This document shows, piece after piece, positions 1 to 20,400 of a stretch of DNA of 64,000 nt; within the stretch, counting starts at the first letter, position 1, and every line of letters begins with the position of its first letter. The notes beneath the pieces are model-generated. The model was not told where the DNA came from. It did no database searches and saw only the letters and a program-made list of their open reading frames with translations. The position numbers and the translations under genes were made by a program. The DNA is from Kitasatospora sp. NBC_01287 (lineage in GTDB: Bacteria; Actinomycetota; Actinomycetes; Streptomycetales; Streptomycetaceae). The stretch is taken from NCBI RefSeq assembly GCF_026340565.1, contig NZ_JAPEPB010000001.1:7600001-7664000 (forward strand), written 5' to 3'.

Positions 1-2
1 CG

Positions 3-656
3 GACCTGGACTGGCCGCGGTTCCACGCCGCCTTCGCCGCCGCCCGTCCGCGCCCGCTGGTGGCCGACCTGGCCGAGGTGCGCCGGCTGCTGGACGCGCC
101 CGCCGAGGCGCCCGAGGGGGCGGTGGACGAAGGCGCGGCCTACCTGGCCGCGCTGGCCGCCACCCCGCCCGCCGAGCGGCTGCGGGCGCTGGTGGAGCTG
201 GTCCGCACCCACGCGGCGGCCGTGCTGCGCTTCGACGCGCCGGGCGCGGTGCCCGCCGAGCGGGCCTTCCGCGAGCTGGGCTTCGACTCGATCACCGCGG
301 TCGAGGTCCGCACCCGGCTGGGTGCGGCCACCGGGCTGCGGCTGCCCGCCACGCTGATCTTCGACCACCCGACCCCGCAGCTGCTCGCCCAGCACCTGGC
401 CGAGCTGCTCTTCCCCGGCAGCGCCCAGGCGGCGGCCGAGGACCCGGCCGACACGGCGCTGCGCGAGCTGCTCGCGAGCATCCCGCCGCACCGCCTGCGG
501 GAGGCCGGCCTCGACCAGGCCCTGCTGCGGCTGGCGGCCGACCCGCACGCCCCGTCGGCCGAGCCCGCCGCCGAACCCGCGGCCGACGCGCCCGACATCG
601 ACGCGCTCGACACCGAGAGCCTGATCCGTCTGGCCCTCGCCCCTTCCGACTCCTGA
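3..656 (+). CDS. Modular type I PKS, C-terminal end (KR tail, ACP, docking); 5' end outside window
   Basis: The open frame enters from the left edge, first full codon at base 3. The first ~25 residues (DLDWPRFHAAFAAARPRPL) are the C-terminal tail typical of the KR in ketoreduction-only modules. An acyl carrier protein follows, with the phosphopantetheine site in LGFDSI (Ser codon at 288). The last ~80 residues are a C-terminal docking domain ending in DIDALDTESLIRLALAPSDS. Known: this kind of tail pairs with N-terminal docking helices of the ALRASLKETERLR type, and that is how the next protein begins, only 25 bp downstream. Inferred: this subunit hands a beta-hydroxyacyl chain to the next gene. 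KS, AT and most of the KR lie outside the window, so extender choice and stereochemistry are unknown. The family is very sure. Confidence 0.95.
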   Translation, partial: DLDWPRFHAAFAAARPRPLVADLAEVRRLLDAPAEAPEGAVDEGAAYLAALAATPPAERLRALVELVRTHAAAVLRFDAPGAVPAERAFRELGFDSITAVEVRTRLGAATGLRLPATLIFDHPTPQLLAQHLAELLFPGSAQAAAEDPADTALRELLASIPPHRLREAGLDQALLRLAADPHAPSAEPAAEPAADAPDIDALDTESLIRLALAPSDS

Positions 657-681
657 GATCGACGCCCGTGCGGAGTACACG

Positions 682-11877
<11,196 letters not shown>

Positions 11878-11904
11878 CGCACCGTCGGTTTCCGTCGGCT
11901 CCCG

Positions 11905-11940
11905 TCGGCTCCCGTCAGTGGTGTCGCCGGCGGGAGCCGG
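11905..11940 (+). terminator. Candidate stem-loop terminator after the two-module PKS gene
   Basis: A 9-bp inverted repeat, CGGCTCCCG (11906-11914) and CGGGAGCCG (11931-11939), with a 16-nt loop whose ends could pair further. It lies 28 bp after the PKS stop and 39 bp before the next start. It is preceded by three copies of a CCGTCGGCTC-like decamer. There is no U-tract, as is usual in actinomycetes. Confidence 0.45.
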
Positions 11941-11978
11941 GTCGGGGCACCTCGCTCGCGGCCCGGCACAATGTCCCG

Positions 11979-12374
11979 ATGACCCACTTCACCTGCGCCG
12001 GCTGCGGCCACCCGCTCACCGGGGAGCTCAAGGAGGCACGGCCTTCGCGTGACTCCGGCAGGCGCGCCCGCCATCGCGTCGCGCCTGCCCGGATGGCCCG
12101 GGGCACCTATGAGGTCGGCCATGCGGTCGGCCAGGACGCCGGGCTCCTCATCCTGCACCCCGGCGACGCGCCGGGAGCGGCCCCGCATCCTGACCCCGGG
12201 CGCCGCAACGGCTGCTGCGGGCTCGACGGCCAGGACGGCCCCAACCTCGTCTGCGCCGGCTGCGGTGCCGAGGTCGCCACCGAGGAGTCGGACTGCTGGA
12301 CCCGGAACCTGGTGGCGCTCACCGCTGCCGCGGTCGCGGTCGTCAGCGGGTCGGACCGGCCCGGCATCAGCTGA
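11979..12374 (+). CDS. Small zinc-ribbon-like protein of unknown function
   Basis: A 131-aa protein beginning MTHFTCAGCGHPLTGEL. The CxxC pair near the N-terminus (CAGCGH) and a second set near the C-terminus (CCGLDG, then VCAGCGAEV and SDCW) look like a zinc ribbon. I recall streptomycete proteins of similar layout and no known function. The ATG at 11979 is chosen because the zinc motif starts five residues later; the frame is open further upstream, but there it is only the shadow of the PKS gene. The middle (about residues 25-45) is Arg-rich and less convincing, so a small internal defect is possible. It converges with, and overlaps by 8 bp, the deaminase gene on the other strand. Confidence 0.6.
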   Translation: MTHFTCAGCGHPLTGELKEARPSRDSGRRARHRVAPARMARGTYEVGHAVGQDAGLLILHPGDAPGAAPHPDPGRRNGCCGLDGQDGPNLVCAGCGAEVATEESDCWTRNLVALTAAAVAVVSGSDRPGIS

Positions 12375-12858
12375 GGGGCGGCTGCTCCTCGGCGTCGGGC
12401 TCGGCGTCGGGCTGGGTGTCGGGTTGGGTGTCTGGCTCGGAGGCGGGCTGGGCGTCGAGCTGGTGGTCCGCCCAGACGTAGGTCGCGGGCAGCAGGTCGG
12501 CGACGGGGACGGTGCGCAGCCCGTCACCCGCGCCGACGATGACCTCGATGGCCGGGAAGTAGTCGAGCATGACCTGCCGGCAGCGCCCGCACGGGGGCAC
12601 CACGCCCCGGTCGCGGTCGCCCACGGCAACCATGGTGACCAGGTCGTAGGCGCCCTGCGCGGCGGCCGCGCCGATCACGACCAGCTCCGCGCAGGGGCCG
12701 CCGGTGAAGTGGTAGGCGTTCAAGCCCGTGATGATCCGGCCGTCCCGGTTGCGGGCCGCGGCCGCCATGGTGTGGTTGTCGCCCCGGGAGCGGGTGGCCG
12801 CGACCTGCGCGGCGGCCTGGATCAGTTCATGGTCGACGCGGGCGCTCTGGGGGGTCAT
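12367..12858 (-). CDS. Blasticidin-S deaminase-like / cytidine deaminase-fold enzyme
   Basis: 163 aa. Zinc and catalytic motifs of the cytidine deaminase fold are all present: PCAE (zinc ligand Cys56, proton shuttle Glu58) and PCGRC (Cys90, Cys93). The stretch around GRIITGLNAYHFTGGP and the closing YVW are strikingly like fungal and bacterial blasticidin-S deaminases, closer than to housekeeping cytidine deaminases. Known: such enzymes hydrolyse the cytosine amino group of blasticidin S; related ones act on cytidine. Inferred: detoxification of a nucleoside antibiotic or pyrimidine salvage, with no evident role in polyketide assembly. Start: ATG at 12858 with an AGGGA-type ribosome site. Odd: an acidic C-terminal tail of ~20 residues built from DTQPDAEP-like repeats, absent from the family core. 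Its ATG overlaps the stop of the upstream reading frame (ATGA). Confidence 0.85.
   Translation of the reverse strand: MTPQSARVDHELIQAAAQVAATRSRGDNHTMAAAARNRDGRIITGLNAYHFTGGPCAELVVIGAAAAQGAYDLVTMVAVGDRDRGVVPPCGRCRQVMLDYFPAIEVIVGAGDGLRTVPVADLLPATYVWADHQLDAQPASEPDTQPDTQPDAEPDAEEQPPLS
12376..12445 (-). repeat. 12-bp imperfect tandem repeat encoding the deaminase tail
   Basis: About five copies of a 12-bp unit (on the plus strand GTCGGGCTCGGC and variants) encode the DTQP/DAEP repeats at the C-terminus of the deaminase. The unit preserves frame. Confidence 0.7.
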
Positions 12859-13018
12859 CGTCCCTGCCTTCGTGCGGTGCCGGGTGGGGGAACCGGGCCG
12901 GGTGGTGGAACCGGTCCAGGTGACGGGAACCACCGATTCTGGCAGACGCCAGGCGCTCCACGGCAGCGATTTACGCACGTCTCGGCCACCGCGCGCCGCG
13001 CCGGAGCGCGGCGGTGGA

Positions 13019-13274
13019 TCACCCCGGCAGCAGGGCGCGCAGGGCTCGGACGAACCAGTCGAACGTCGGACCTGGCAAGGTCCAGGCCCAGATCGCGCAG
13101 CGTCCGCACGAGCTCCGAGCGGGCCACGGCATCGACGCCGTAGCGGCGGTGGCCGGCCGGGCTGCGGTCGGTGGGCGGCACGATGCCGCGGTCGGCGTAG
13201 AACCGGATGGCCTTGACCGTCAGACCGGTTCGGCGGGCCAGATCACCGATCGTGTAGCGCGTGTCGCCGTCCAT
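13019..13274 (-). pseudogene. MerR-family regulator, internally deleted and frameshifted
   Basis: Starts with ATG at 13274 behind a good ribosome site (GGGAGG, spacing 8). The first ~55 residues are a textbook MerR winged helix: YTIGDLARRTGLTVKAIRFY, then RSPAGHRRYGVDAVARSELV and a leucine-rich helix. After LGLDLARSDV the frame turns into Arg/Pro-rich junk. In the alternative frame the same bases read TFDWFVRALRALLPG and stop at 13019-13021, which looks like an authentic MerR-type C-terminus. I infer that the effector-binding middle was deleted with a frame change, leaving head and tail. The original frame stays open to 12855, overlapping the deaminase ATG, so a short DNA-binding fragment could still be made. 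Confidence 0.65.
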
Positions 13275-13307
13275 GCCCGTACCCTCCCGCCTCCCCTTAC
13301 GGGAGAT

Positions 13308-14234
13308 TCAAGCCCTGGGCGCGCCCGCCGGTGCGAGTCGCCAGCCGCCGCCGACCAGGTCGAGGCTCGCCACCCGGTCGACCCGGGTCGGCAGGTGGTG
13401 GTCCAGGCGCCACGGGTGCGGCCTGGCCGACAGGTCGACGGTCACCGTGGTTCCGGTGACCGGCCCGAGCACACCGACCCAGTGCGGGCTCTCGCGGATC
13501 AGCTGCTCCGGCAGCGCGCGGTCCGGCTCCGGGACCCGTGCGGGCGCGGCCTGGTCTGGGCCGGTCAGCGCGGGGCCGGCCAGCAGGGCCAGCATCCGGC
13601 CGAGGACGGCCGCCGGCAGGGCGGGGTCGAGGGACTCGATCGCGGCGTAGCAGTCGTCGTGCCCGGAGTAGTACAGGCGCGAGCCGGGCAGCCGGGGGAG
13701 CAGCGGCTCGGGGTAGACGGCCGTGCCGACGACCAGGGCGAGTTCGTCGAGCCGTGCCGCGTCCGGCTCGACCCCCGCCGCCGCCGCGCCCGCCCGCGCG
13801 CCTGCCTCGGCGCCTGCCTCCGCCCCCGTCGGCAGGTCGACCAGCGACAACTCGTAGGGTGACCAGTCCGCCAGGAAGCGGGGCAGGCTCCGGCGGTCCA
13901 GCACCAGCAGCTCCGTGCCGAGCCCGATCGTGCCGGCGGCCCAGGCGCCCAACGGGTGCGCGGCGCAGTCGACGCCCTGCGCCGCCGCGATCCGCGACGG
14001 CGGCCACTGCTGGTACTCCTCGTCCAGGAAGCTGACTGTCGCCAGGTCCACCACGACGATGGCGTCGTTCGCGGAGCGGGTGAGCACGTCGACCAACTCC
14101 CTGGTCTGCACGGGCGCCGTGTTGACCAGCCACGAGCCGCCCGCCTCGCGGACGCTGAAGCTCAGTGGGAACACCGAGCGCCCCAGGCCGATGCTGTTGA
14201 CGCCGAACGCCCCCTCAGACCCCACCTCGACCAC
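13308..14234 (-). CDS. Protein of unknown function, 308 aa
   Basis: Not recognised. GTG start at 14234 with a strong AGGAGG site eight bases away; codon use is normal for the genome (G/C third positions). The protein looks soluble, with no signal peptide or membrane segment. The N-terminal half has beta-rich stretches (NDAIVVVDLATVSFLDEEY); an Ala/Gly/Glu-rich linker (GAEAGAEAGARAGAAAAG) lies near residues 137-155; a mixed C-terminal part follows. It stops 33 bp before the broken MerR gene and heads the same minus-strand run as the deaminase, so cotranscription is likely. It diverges from the PKS gene at 14465; the 230 bp between them must hold both promoters. Confidence 0.7.
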   Translation of the reverse strand: MVEVGSEGAFGVNSIGLGRSVFPLSFSVREAGGSWLVNTAPVQTRELVDVLTRSANDAIVVVDLATVSFLDEEYQQWPPSRIAAAQGVDCAAHPLGAWAAGTIGLGTELLVLDRRSLPRFLADWSPYELSLVDLPTGAEAGAEAGARAGAAAAGVEPDAARLDELALVVGTAVYPEPLLPRLPGSRLYYSGHDDCYAAIESLDPALPAAVLGRMLALLAGPALTGPDQAAPARVPEPDRALPEQLIRESPHWVGVLGPVTGTTVTVDLSARPHPWRLDHHLPTRVDRVASLDLVGGGWRLAPAGAPRA

Positions 14235-14252
14235 TGCTGCCGCCTCCTCTGT

Positions 14253-14274
14253 GAACCCGAACCCGAACCCGAAC
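14253..14274. repeat. GAACCC hexamer, about 3.7 tandem copies
   Basis: Perfect tandem copies of GAACCC in the divergent intergenic region, just upstream of the ribosome site of the minus-strand 308-aa gene. Function unknown; it may influence the leader of that gene. Confidence 0.6.
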
Positions 14275-14464
14275 GCCGACGCGCCGCACCCGCAGCGCGC
14301 CGCACCGCTCCATCATGCCGTCGCCCCCGGGGGCCGGGGCGCTCACCCCAGTTCTCCCGGCGGGCGCCCCCTGAATCGGATCGGGCGGGCTCTCCGCTGG
14401 TCGAACCTGGGTTCCACTGGCTCAGTCCCCCCGAGGAACGGGCTCCGCGAGAGGTGTAGCGACC
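14275..14464 (+). promoter_or_regulatory. Leader of the three-module PKS gene, with a small inverted repeat
   Basis: The divergent region between the 308-aa gene and the PKS gene. It contains the short palindrome GAACC-TG-GGTTC (14403-14414), a possible operator half-site pair, and GAGAGG about ten bases before the ATG at 14465 as ribosome site. I see no convincing -35/-10 pair. Promoter location is therefore inferred from the divergent gene arrangement only. Confidence 0.35.
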
Positions 14465-17400
14465 ATGTCGAACGAAGAGAAGCTGCTCACCCACCTCAAG
14501 TGGATGACAGCGGAGTTGCGACAGGCGCGCCGCCGGATCGGGGAGTTGGAGACCGCCGAGCACGAGCCGATCGCGATCGTCGGCATGGGTTGCCGGTTCC
14601 CGGGCGGGGTGCGCTCGCCGGAGGAGTTGTGGCAGCTGGCCGTCAGCGGGACCGATGCCGTCACGCCGTTCCCCACCGACCGCGGTTGGGACCTGGAGCG
14701 GCTGGCCGACCCCGACCCAGAGCGGGTCGGCACCAGTCTGGCGCAGCAGGGCGGGTTCCTGCACGAGGCGGCCGAGTTCGACGCCGGGTTCTTCGGGATC
14801 TCGCCGCGTGAGGCGCTGGCGATGGACCCGCAGCAGCGGCTGCTGCTCGAAGTCTCCTGGGAGGCGTTGGAGCGGGCCAGGATCGCGCCGGACGCGCTGC
14901 GCGGGCAGGCGGTCGGCGTCTTCGTCGGCGCCTCGCCGCAGGGCTACGGCGCGGGGGTGCGCGGCAGTGAGCGGGGCGGGGAGGGCTATGCGCTGACCGG
15001 GGACGCCAGCAGCCTGCTCTCCGGCCGGATCGCCTACACGCTGGGCCTGGAGGGCCCGGCCGTCACGCTGGACACCGCCTGCTCCTCCTCGCTGGTCGCG
15101 CTGCACCTGGCCTGCCAGGCGCTGCGCGAGGGCGAGTGCTCGATGGCGCTGGCCGGCGGGGTGACGGTGATGTCCGCGCCCGAGGTCTTCGTCGAGTTCA
15201 CCCGCCAGCGCGGGCTGGCCGCCGACGGCCGCTGCAAGCCGTTCGCCGCCGCCGCCGACGGGACCGGCTGGGGCGAGGGCGTCGGCATGCTGCTGGTCGA
15301 GCGGCTGAGCGACGCGCGGCGGCTGGGCCACCCCGTCCTCGCCGTGGTGCGCGGCTCCGCCGTCAACCAGGACGGTGCCAGCAACGGGCTGACCGCGCCC
15401 AACGGCCCGGCCCAGCAGCGGGTGATCCGAGCGGCGCTGGCCAGTGCCGGCCTGACGGCCGCCCAGATCGACCTGGTCGAGGCGCACGGCACCGGCACCA
15501 CGCTGGGCGACCCGATCGAGGCGCAGGCGCTGCTGGCCACCTACGGCCGCAGCCGGGCCGGCGACCAGCCGCTCTGGGTCGGCGCGCTGAAGTCCAACAT
15601 CGGCCACACCCAGGCCGCGGCGGGCGTCGCCGGGGTGATCAAGACCGTGATGGCCATGCGGCACGGCCTGCTGCCCAAGACCCTGCACCTGGACACGCCC
15701 ACCCCGCACGTCGACTGGACGGCCGGTGCCGTCGCCCCGCTCACCGAGACCATCGCCTGGCCCGAGACCGGTCAGCCGCGCCGCGCGGCCGTCTCCGCCT
15801 TCGGGGTCAGCGGCACCAACGCCCACACCGTGCTGGAGCAGGCACCGGCGGACGGCGAGCAGGCGCAGGCGCGACCGGAGTCGGAGCCGACCGGCGAGGT
15901 AGTTGGCGAGTCGGCCGCCGCCCCGGGCTGGCGCGGCGAGCCGGCGGCGCTGCCGCTGCTGCTCTCCGGCGCGACCCCGGCCGCCCTGCGCGAGCAGGCC
16001 GCCCAGCTGCACGCGCTGCTGACCCGCGCGCCGCACCTCGCCGCCGGCGCCCACGACCTCAGCTTCTCGCTGGCCACCACCCGCGCCGCGCTGGAGCACC
16101 GCGCGGCGGTGGCGGGCCAGGACCGCACGGCCGCCCTCGCGGGCCTGGCCGCCCTCGCGGCGGGGGAGCAGGCGCCCACCGTGGTCACCGGCACCGCCGA
16201 GAGCGGCCGCCTCGCCCTGCTGTTCTCCGGCCAGGGCAGCCAGCGCGTGGGTGCCGCTCGGGAGTTGGCCGCGAGCCACGCGGTCTTCGCGGCGGCGTTG
16301 GAGGAGGTGTGCGCGCACTTCGACGGTGTGCTGGAGCGGCCGCTGCGTGAGGTGCTCTTCGAGGACGACGGGTCCGGCCTGCTGGATCGGACCGCTTATA
16401 CGCAGGCGGGGTTGTTCGCCATCGAGGTGGCGCTGTTCCGGTTGCTGGAGTCGTGGGGTGTCACGCCGGACTACCTGATCGGGCACTCGGTCGGTGAGTT
16501 GGCGGCCGCGCACGTCGCGGGTGTCTGGTCGCTGGCGGACGCGTGCGCGTTGGTGGCGGCTCGTGGGCGGCTGATGCAGGCGTTGCCGGCCGGTGGCGCG
16601 ATGTTGGCGGTGCAGGGCACCGAGGACGAGGTCCGGGCGGCGCTGGTCGACGGCGTGGACGTCGCGGCGGTGAACAGGGCCGACTCGATCGTCGTCTCGG
16701 GCGCCGAGGGCGCGATCGCCGAACTGGAGGCCGTCTGGCGGGCGGAGGGCCGCAAGGTCAAGCGGCTCACGGTCAGTCATGCCTTCCACTCGGCGCTGAT
16801 GGACCCGATGCTGGCGGAGTTCCGCACGGTCGCCGAGTCCCTGGCCTATGCGCAGCCGCGGATCCCGGTGGTCTCCAACCTGACCGGTGGTTTCGCGGAC
16901 CTGACCGAGCCCGAGTACTGGGTGCGCCACGTGCGCGAGGCGGTCCGCTTCGCCGAAGGCGTCGCCACCCTGCGCGAGCAGGGCGTGACCACCTTCCTCG
17001 AACTCGGCCCCGACGCCGTGCTGTCGGCGCTCGTGCCCGAGGGCACCGTCGCGCTGCCGCTGCTGCGGGCCGGCCGGGACGAGCGGCGATCCGTCACCGC
17101 CGCGCTGGCCGCCGCCCACTGCCGGGGCGCGGCGGTCGACTGGGCCGCCGTGCACCACGGCCTGACGGTCCATCAGATCGACCTGCCCACGTATGCCTTC
17201 CAGCGGGACCGCTACTGGCTCACCGCCCGGTCGGCGTCGGCCGCCGCGCAGGAGACCCCCGCCCAGGCGGGCGGCGCCGCTCCCGAGGAGGCCGGCTTCT
17301 GGTCGGCGGTCGAGAGCGAGGACGCCGAGGCGCTCGCCGCCGCGCTGCACCTGCCCTCGGACACCGCCGAGTTGGCCGAGGTGCTGCCCGCCCTGCCGGT

Positions 17401-20400
17401 GCTCTCCGCCTGGCGCCGCCGCCGGCAGGAGCAGCGGGCCGCCGGTCAGCGCCGCTACCGGATCGGCTGGCAGCCGCTCGCCGACCCGGCCCCCGCTCCG
17501 ACTGGCGCGCCCGCCGCCGCCCTCGCCACTGCCACCCTCGCCGGTGCCCCCATCGTCACCACCCCCGCGCCCGGCGGCCGGCTGATCCTGGTGCCCCGCG
17601 GCACAGCCGCCGCCACGCCGTACGCCGAGGCCCTCGCCGAGGCGCTGCGCGGGCGCGGCGAGCAGCCGCTGATCGTCGAACTCGACCCCGAGGCGGCCGA
17701 CTTCACCGAGGCCCCCGACTTCACCGAGGCGCTGGCCACCCCGGCGACCGGCATCCTCTCGCTGCTCGCGCTGGCCGAGCAGCCGCACCCGGAGCACCCC
17801 GCGCTCTCCGCCGGGCTGGCCGCCGACACCCTGCTGATCCAGGCACTCGCCGCGCGCGGCGGCGGGGCCAAGCTCTGGCTCGCCACCCGGGGCGCCGTGC
17901 GGGTCGGCCGGTCGGGCCGCGTCGGCTCGGTCGAGCAGGCCAGGACCTGGGGCCTGGGCCGGGTCGCCGCGCTGGAGCACCCGGAGCTGTGGGGCGGCCT
18001 GATCGACCTGCCGCCGCTGCTCGACGCCCGCGCGCTGGCCCGGCTGCTGGCCGTCCTGGACGGCCGCCACGGCGCCGAGGACCAGCTGGCGATCGGCCCC
18101 TCCGGCGTCTTCGCCCGCCGCCTGGAGCGGCTGCCCGCCGTGCCGGTCGCCGCCGACCCGGCGGCCGCCCAGTGGCGCCCGCGCGGCACCGTGCTGGTCA
18201 CCGGTGGCACCGGCGGCATCGGCGGCCACCTGGCCCGCTGGCTGGCCCGCAACGGGGCCGAGCACCTGGTGCTGGTCTCCCGTCGTGGCGAGGCCGCGCC
18301 CGGTGCCCGCGAGTTGGCCGCGGAGCTGGCCGGGAGCGGCACCCGGGTCACCCTGGCCGCCTGCGACGTGGCCGACCGCGCGGCGCTGGCCGCGCTGCTG
18401 GAGACGCTGCGCGCCGACCCGCACCCGCTGCGCGCCGTCCTGCACGCCGCCGGCCTGCCGCGTTACCAGCCGCTCACCGCCACCACCCTGGCCGACTTCG
18501 CCGAGACCGCGGACGCCAAGGTGCTCGGTGCCCGCCACCTGCACGAACTCCTCGACGGCCAGGAGCTCGACGCCTTCGTGCTCTTCTCCTCGATCGCCGC
18601 CGCCTGGGGCAGCGGCAACCAGAGCGCCTACGCGGCCGCCAACGCCTACCTCGACGCGCTCGCCGAGCACCGCCGCGACCAGGGGCTGCCCGCCGCCTCG
18701 ATCGCCTGGGGCCCGTGGGGCGGCGGCGGCATGGCCGCGGGCGAGGACGCCGAGCAGCACCTGCGCCGCCGCGGCCTGCCGGTGCTGGAGCCGGCCGACG
18801 CGCTGGCCGCCCTCGCGCTCGCGCCCCGCCTGGACACGGCCGCCACCGTGGTCGCCGACGTCGACTGGGAGCGGTTCGCCCGCAGTTACACCGCCACCGG
18901 TCCGCGCCCGCTGCTGCTCGGCGTGCCGGAGGCCGCCCGGGTGCTGGCCGGCCCGGACGCAGACTCCGGCGCCGGTGCCCAGGCCCCCGGGCAGGGCGGC
19001 GGCCCGGCCCGCCCGGCCTGGCTGGAGCGGCTCGCCCAACTGTCCTTGGCCGACCGCGACCGCGCGCTGCGCGACCTGGTCCGCGAGGAGGTCGCCGCGC
19101 TGCTCGGCCATGCCTCGGCCGAGGCCGTCGACCCCGAACGGGCCTTCAAGGAGCTCGGCTTCGACTCGATGACCGCGGTCGACGTGCGCGACCGGCTGGC
19201 CCTGCGCACCGGCCTGAGCCTGCCCGCCACCCTCACCTACGACCAGCCCACCACCAGCGCCCTGGCCGCCTACCTGGGCGAGCGCCTCTTCGGCGCCGAG
19301 CGCCCGGCGGCCGCGCCCGCCCAGGCGGGCACGCCCTTCCAGGCGGGCGCGGGCGGCGACCAGGAGCCCATCGCCATCGTCGCGATGGCCTGCCGCTACC
19401 CGGGCGGGGTGCGCTCGCCGGAGGACCTCTGGGAGCTGGTCGCCGCAGGGCGTGACGCGGTCGGCCCGTTCCCCGCCGACCGGGGCTGGGACCTGGCCAA
19501 CCTGTTCCACGACGACCCCGACCACCCCGGCACCAGCTACGTGAGCGCGGGCGGGTTCCTGGACGCGGTGGGCGAGTTCGACGCCGACTTCTTCGGCATC
19601 TCGCCGCGCGAGGCGCTGGCCACCGACCCGCAGCAGCGGTTGCTCCTGGAGACCGCCTGGGAGGCCTTCGAGCGGGCCAGGCTCGACCCCGACACGCTGC
19701 GCGGCAGCCGGACCGGGGTCTTCGTCGGCACCAACAGCCTCGACTACGCCACCCTGCTGCGTTCCTCGGCCACCCCGCACGAAGGCCACCTGGTCACCGG
19801 CGGCACCGCGAGCGTGGTCTCCGGGCGCCTCTCCTACACCTTCGGCCTGGAGGGCCCGGCGGTCACCGTCGACACGGCGTGCTCCTCCTCGCTGGTCGCG
19901 CTGCACCTGGCCGTGCAGGCGCTGCGGCGCGGCGAGTGCACGCTCGCGCTGGCCGGCGGCGTCACCGTGATGGCCACCTCGGGCTCCTTCGTGGAGTTCA
20001 GCCGCCAGCGCGGCCTGGCCGCCGACGGGCGCTGCAAGCCCTTCGCGCAGGCCGCCGACGGCACCGGCTGGGGCGAGGGGGCGGGCCTGCTGCTCATCGA
20101 GCGGCTCGCCGACGCCCAGCGCCTGGGCCACCCGGTGCTGGCCGTGGTGCGCGGCACGGCGGTCAATCAGGACGGCGCGAGCAACGGCCTGACCGCGCCC
20201 AACGGCCCGGCCCAGCAGCGGGTGATCCAGCAGGCGCTGGCCGCGGCCGATCTGACGGCCGATCAGGTCGACGTGGCAGAGGCGCACGGCACCGGCACGG
20301 TGCTCGGCGACCCGATCGAGGCCCAGGCGCTGCTCGCCACCTACGGCCAGGACCGTCCCGCCGACCAGCCGCTCTGGCTCGGCTCGGTGAAGTCCAACAT

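Noticed and set aside
12049..13143. A plus-strand 364-aa frame across the deaminase region
   Set aside because: The minus strand there has an unmistakable deaminase with catalytic motifs; the plus frame is low-complexity.
13297..14133. A 278-aa minus-strand frame overlapping the 308-aa gene
   Set aside because: Arg/Gly-rich composition and no good ribosome site, whereas the 13308-14234 frame has normal codon use and an AGGAGG site.
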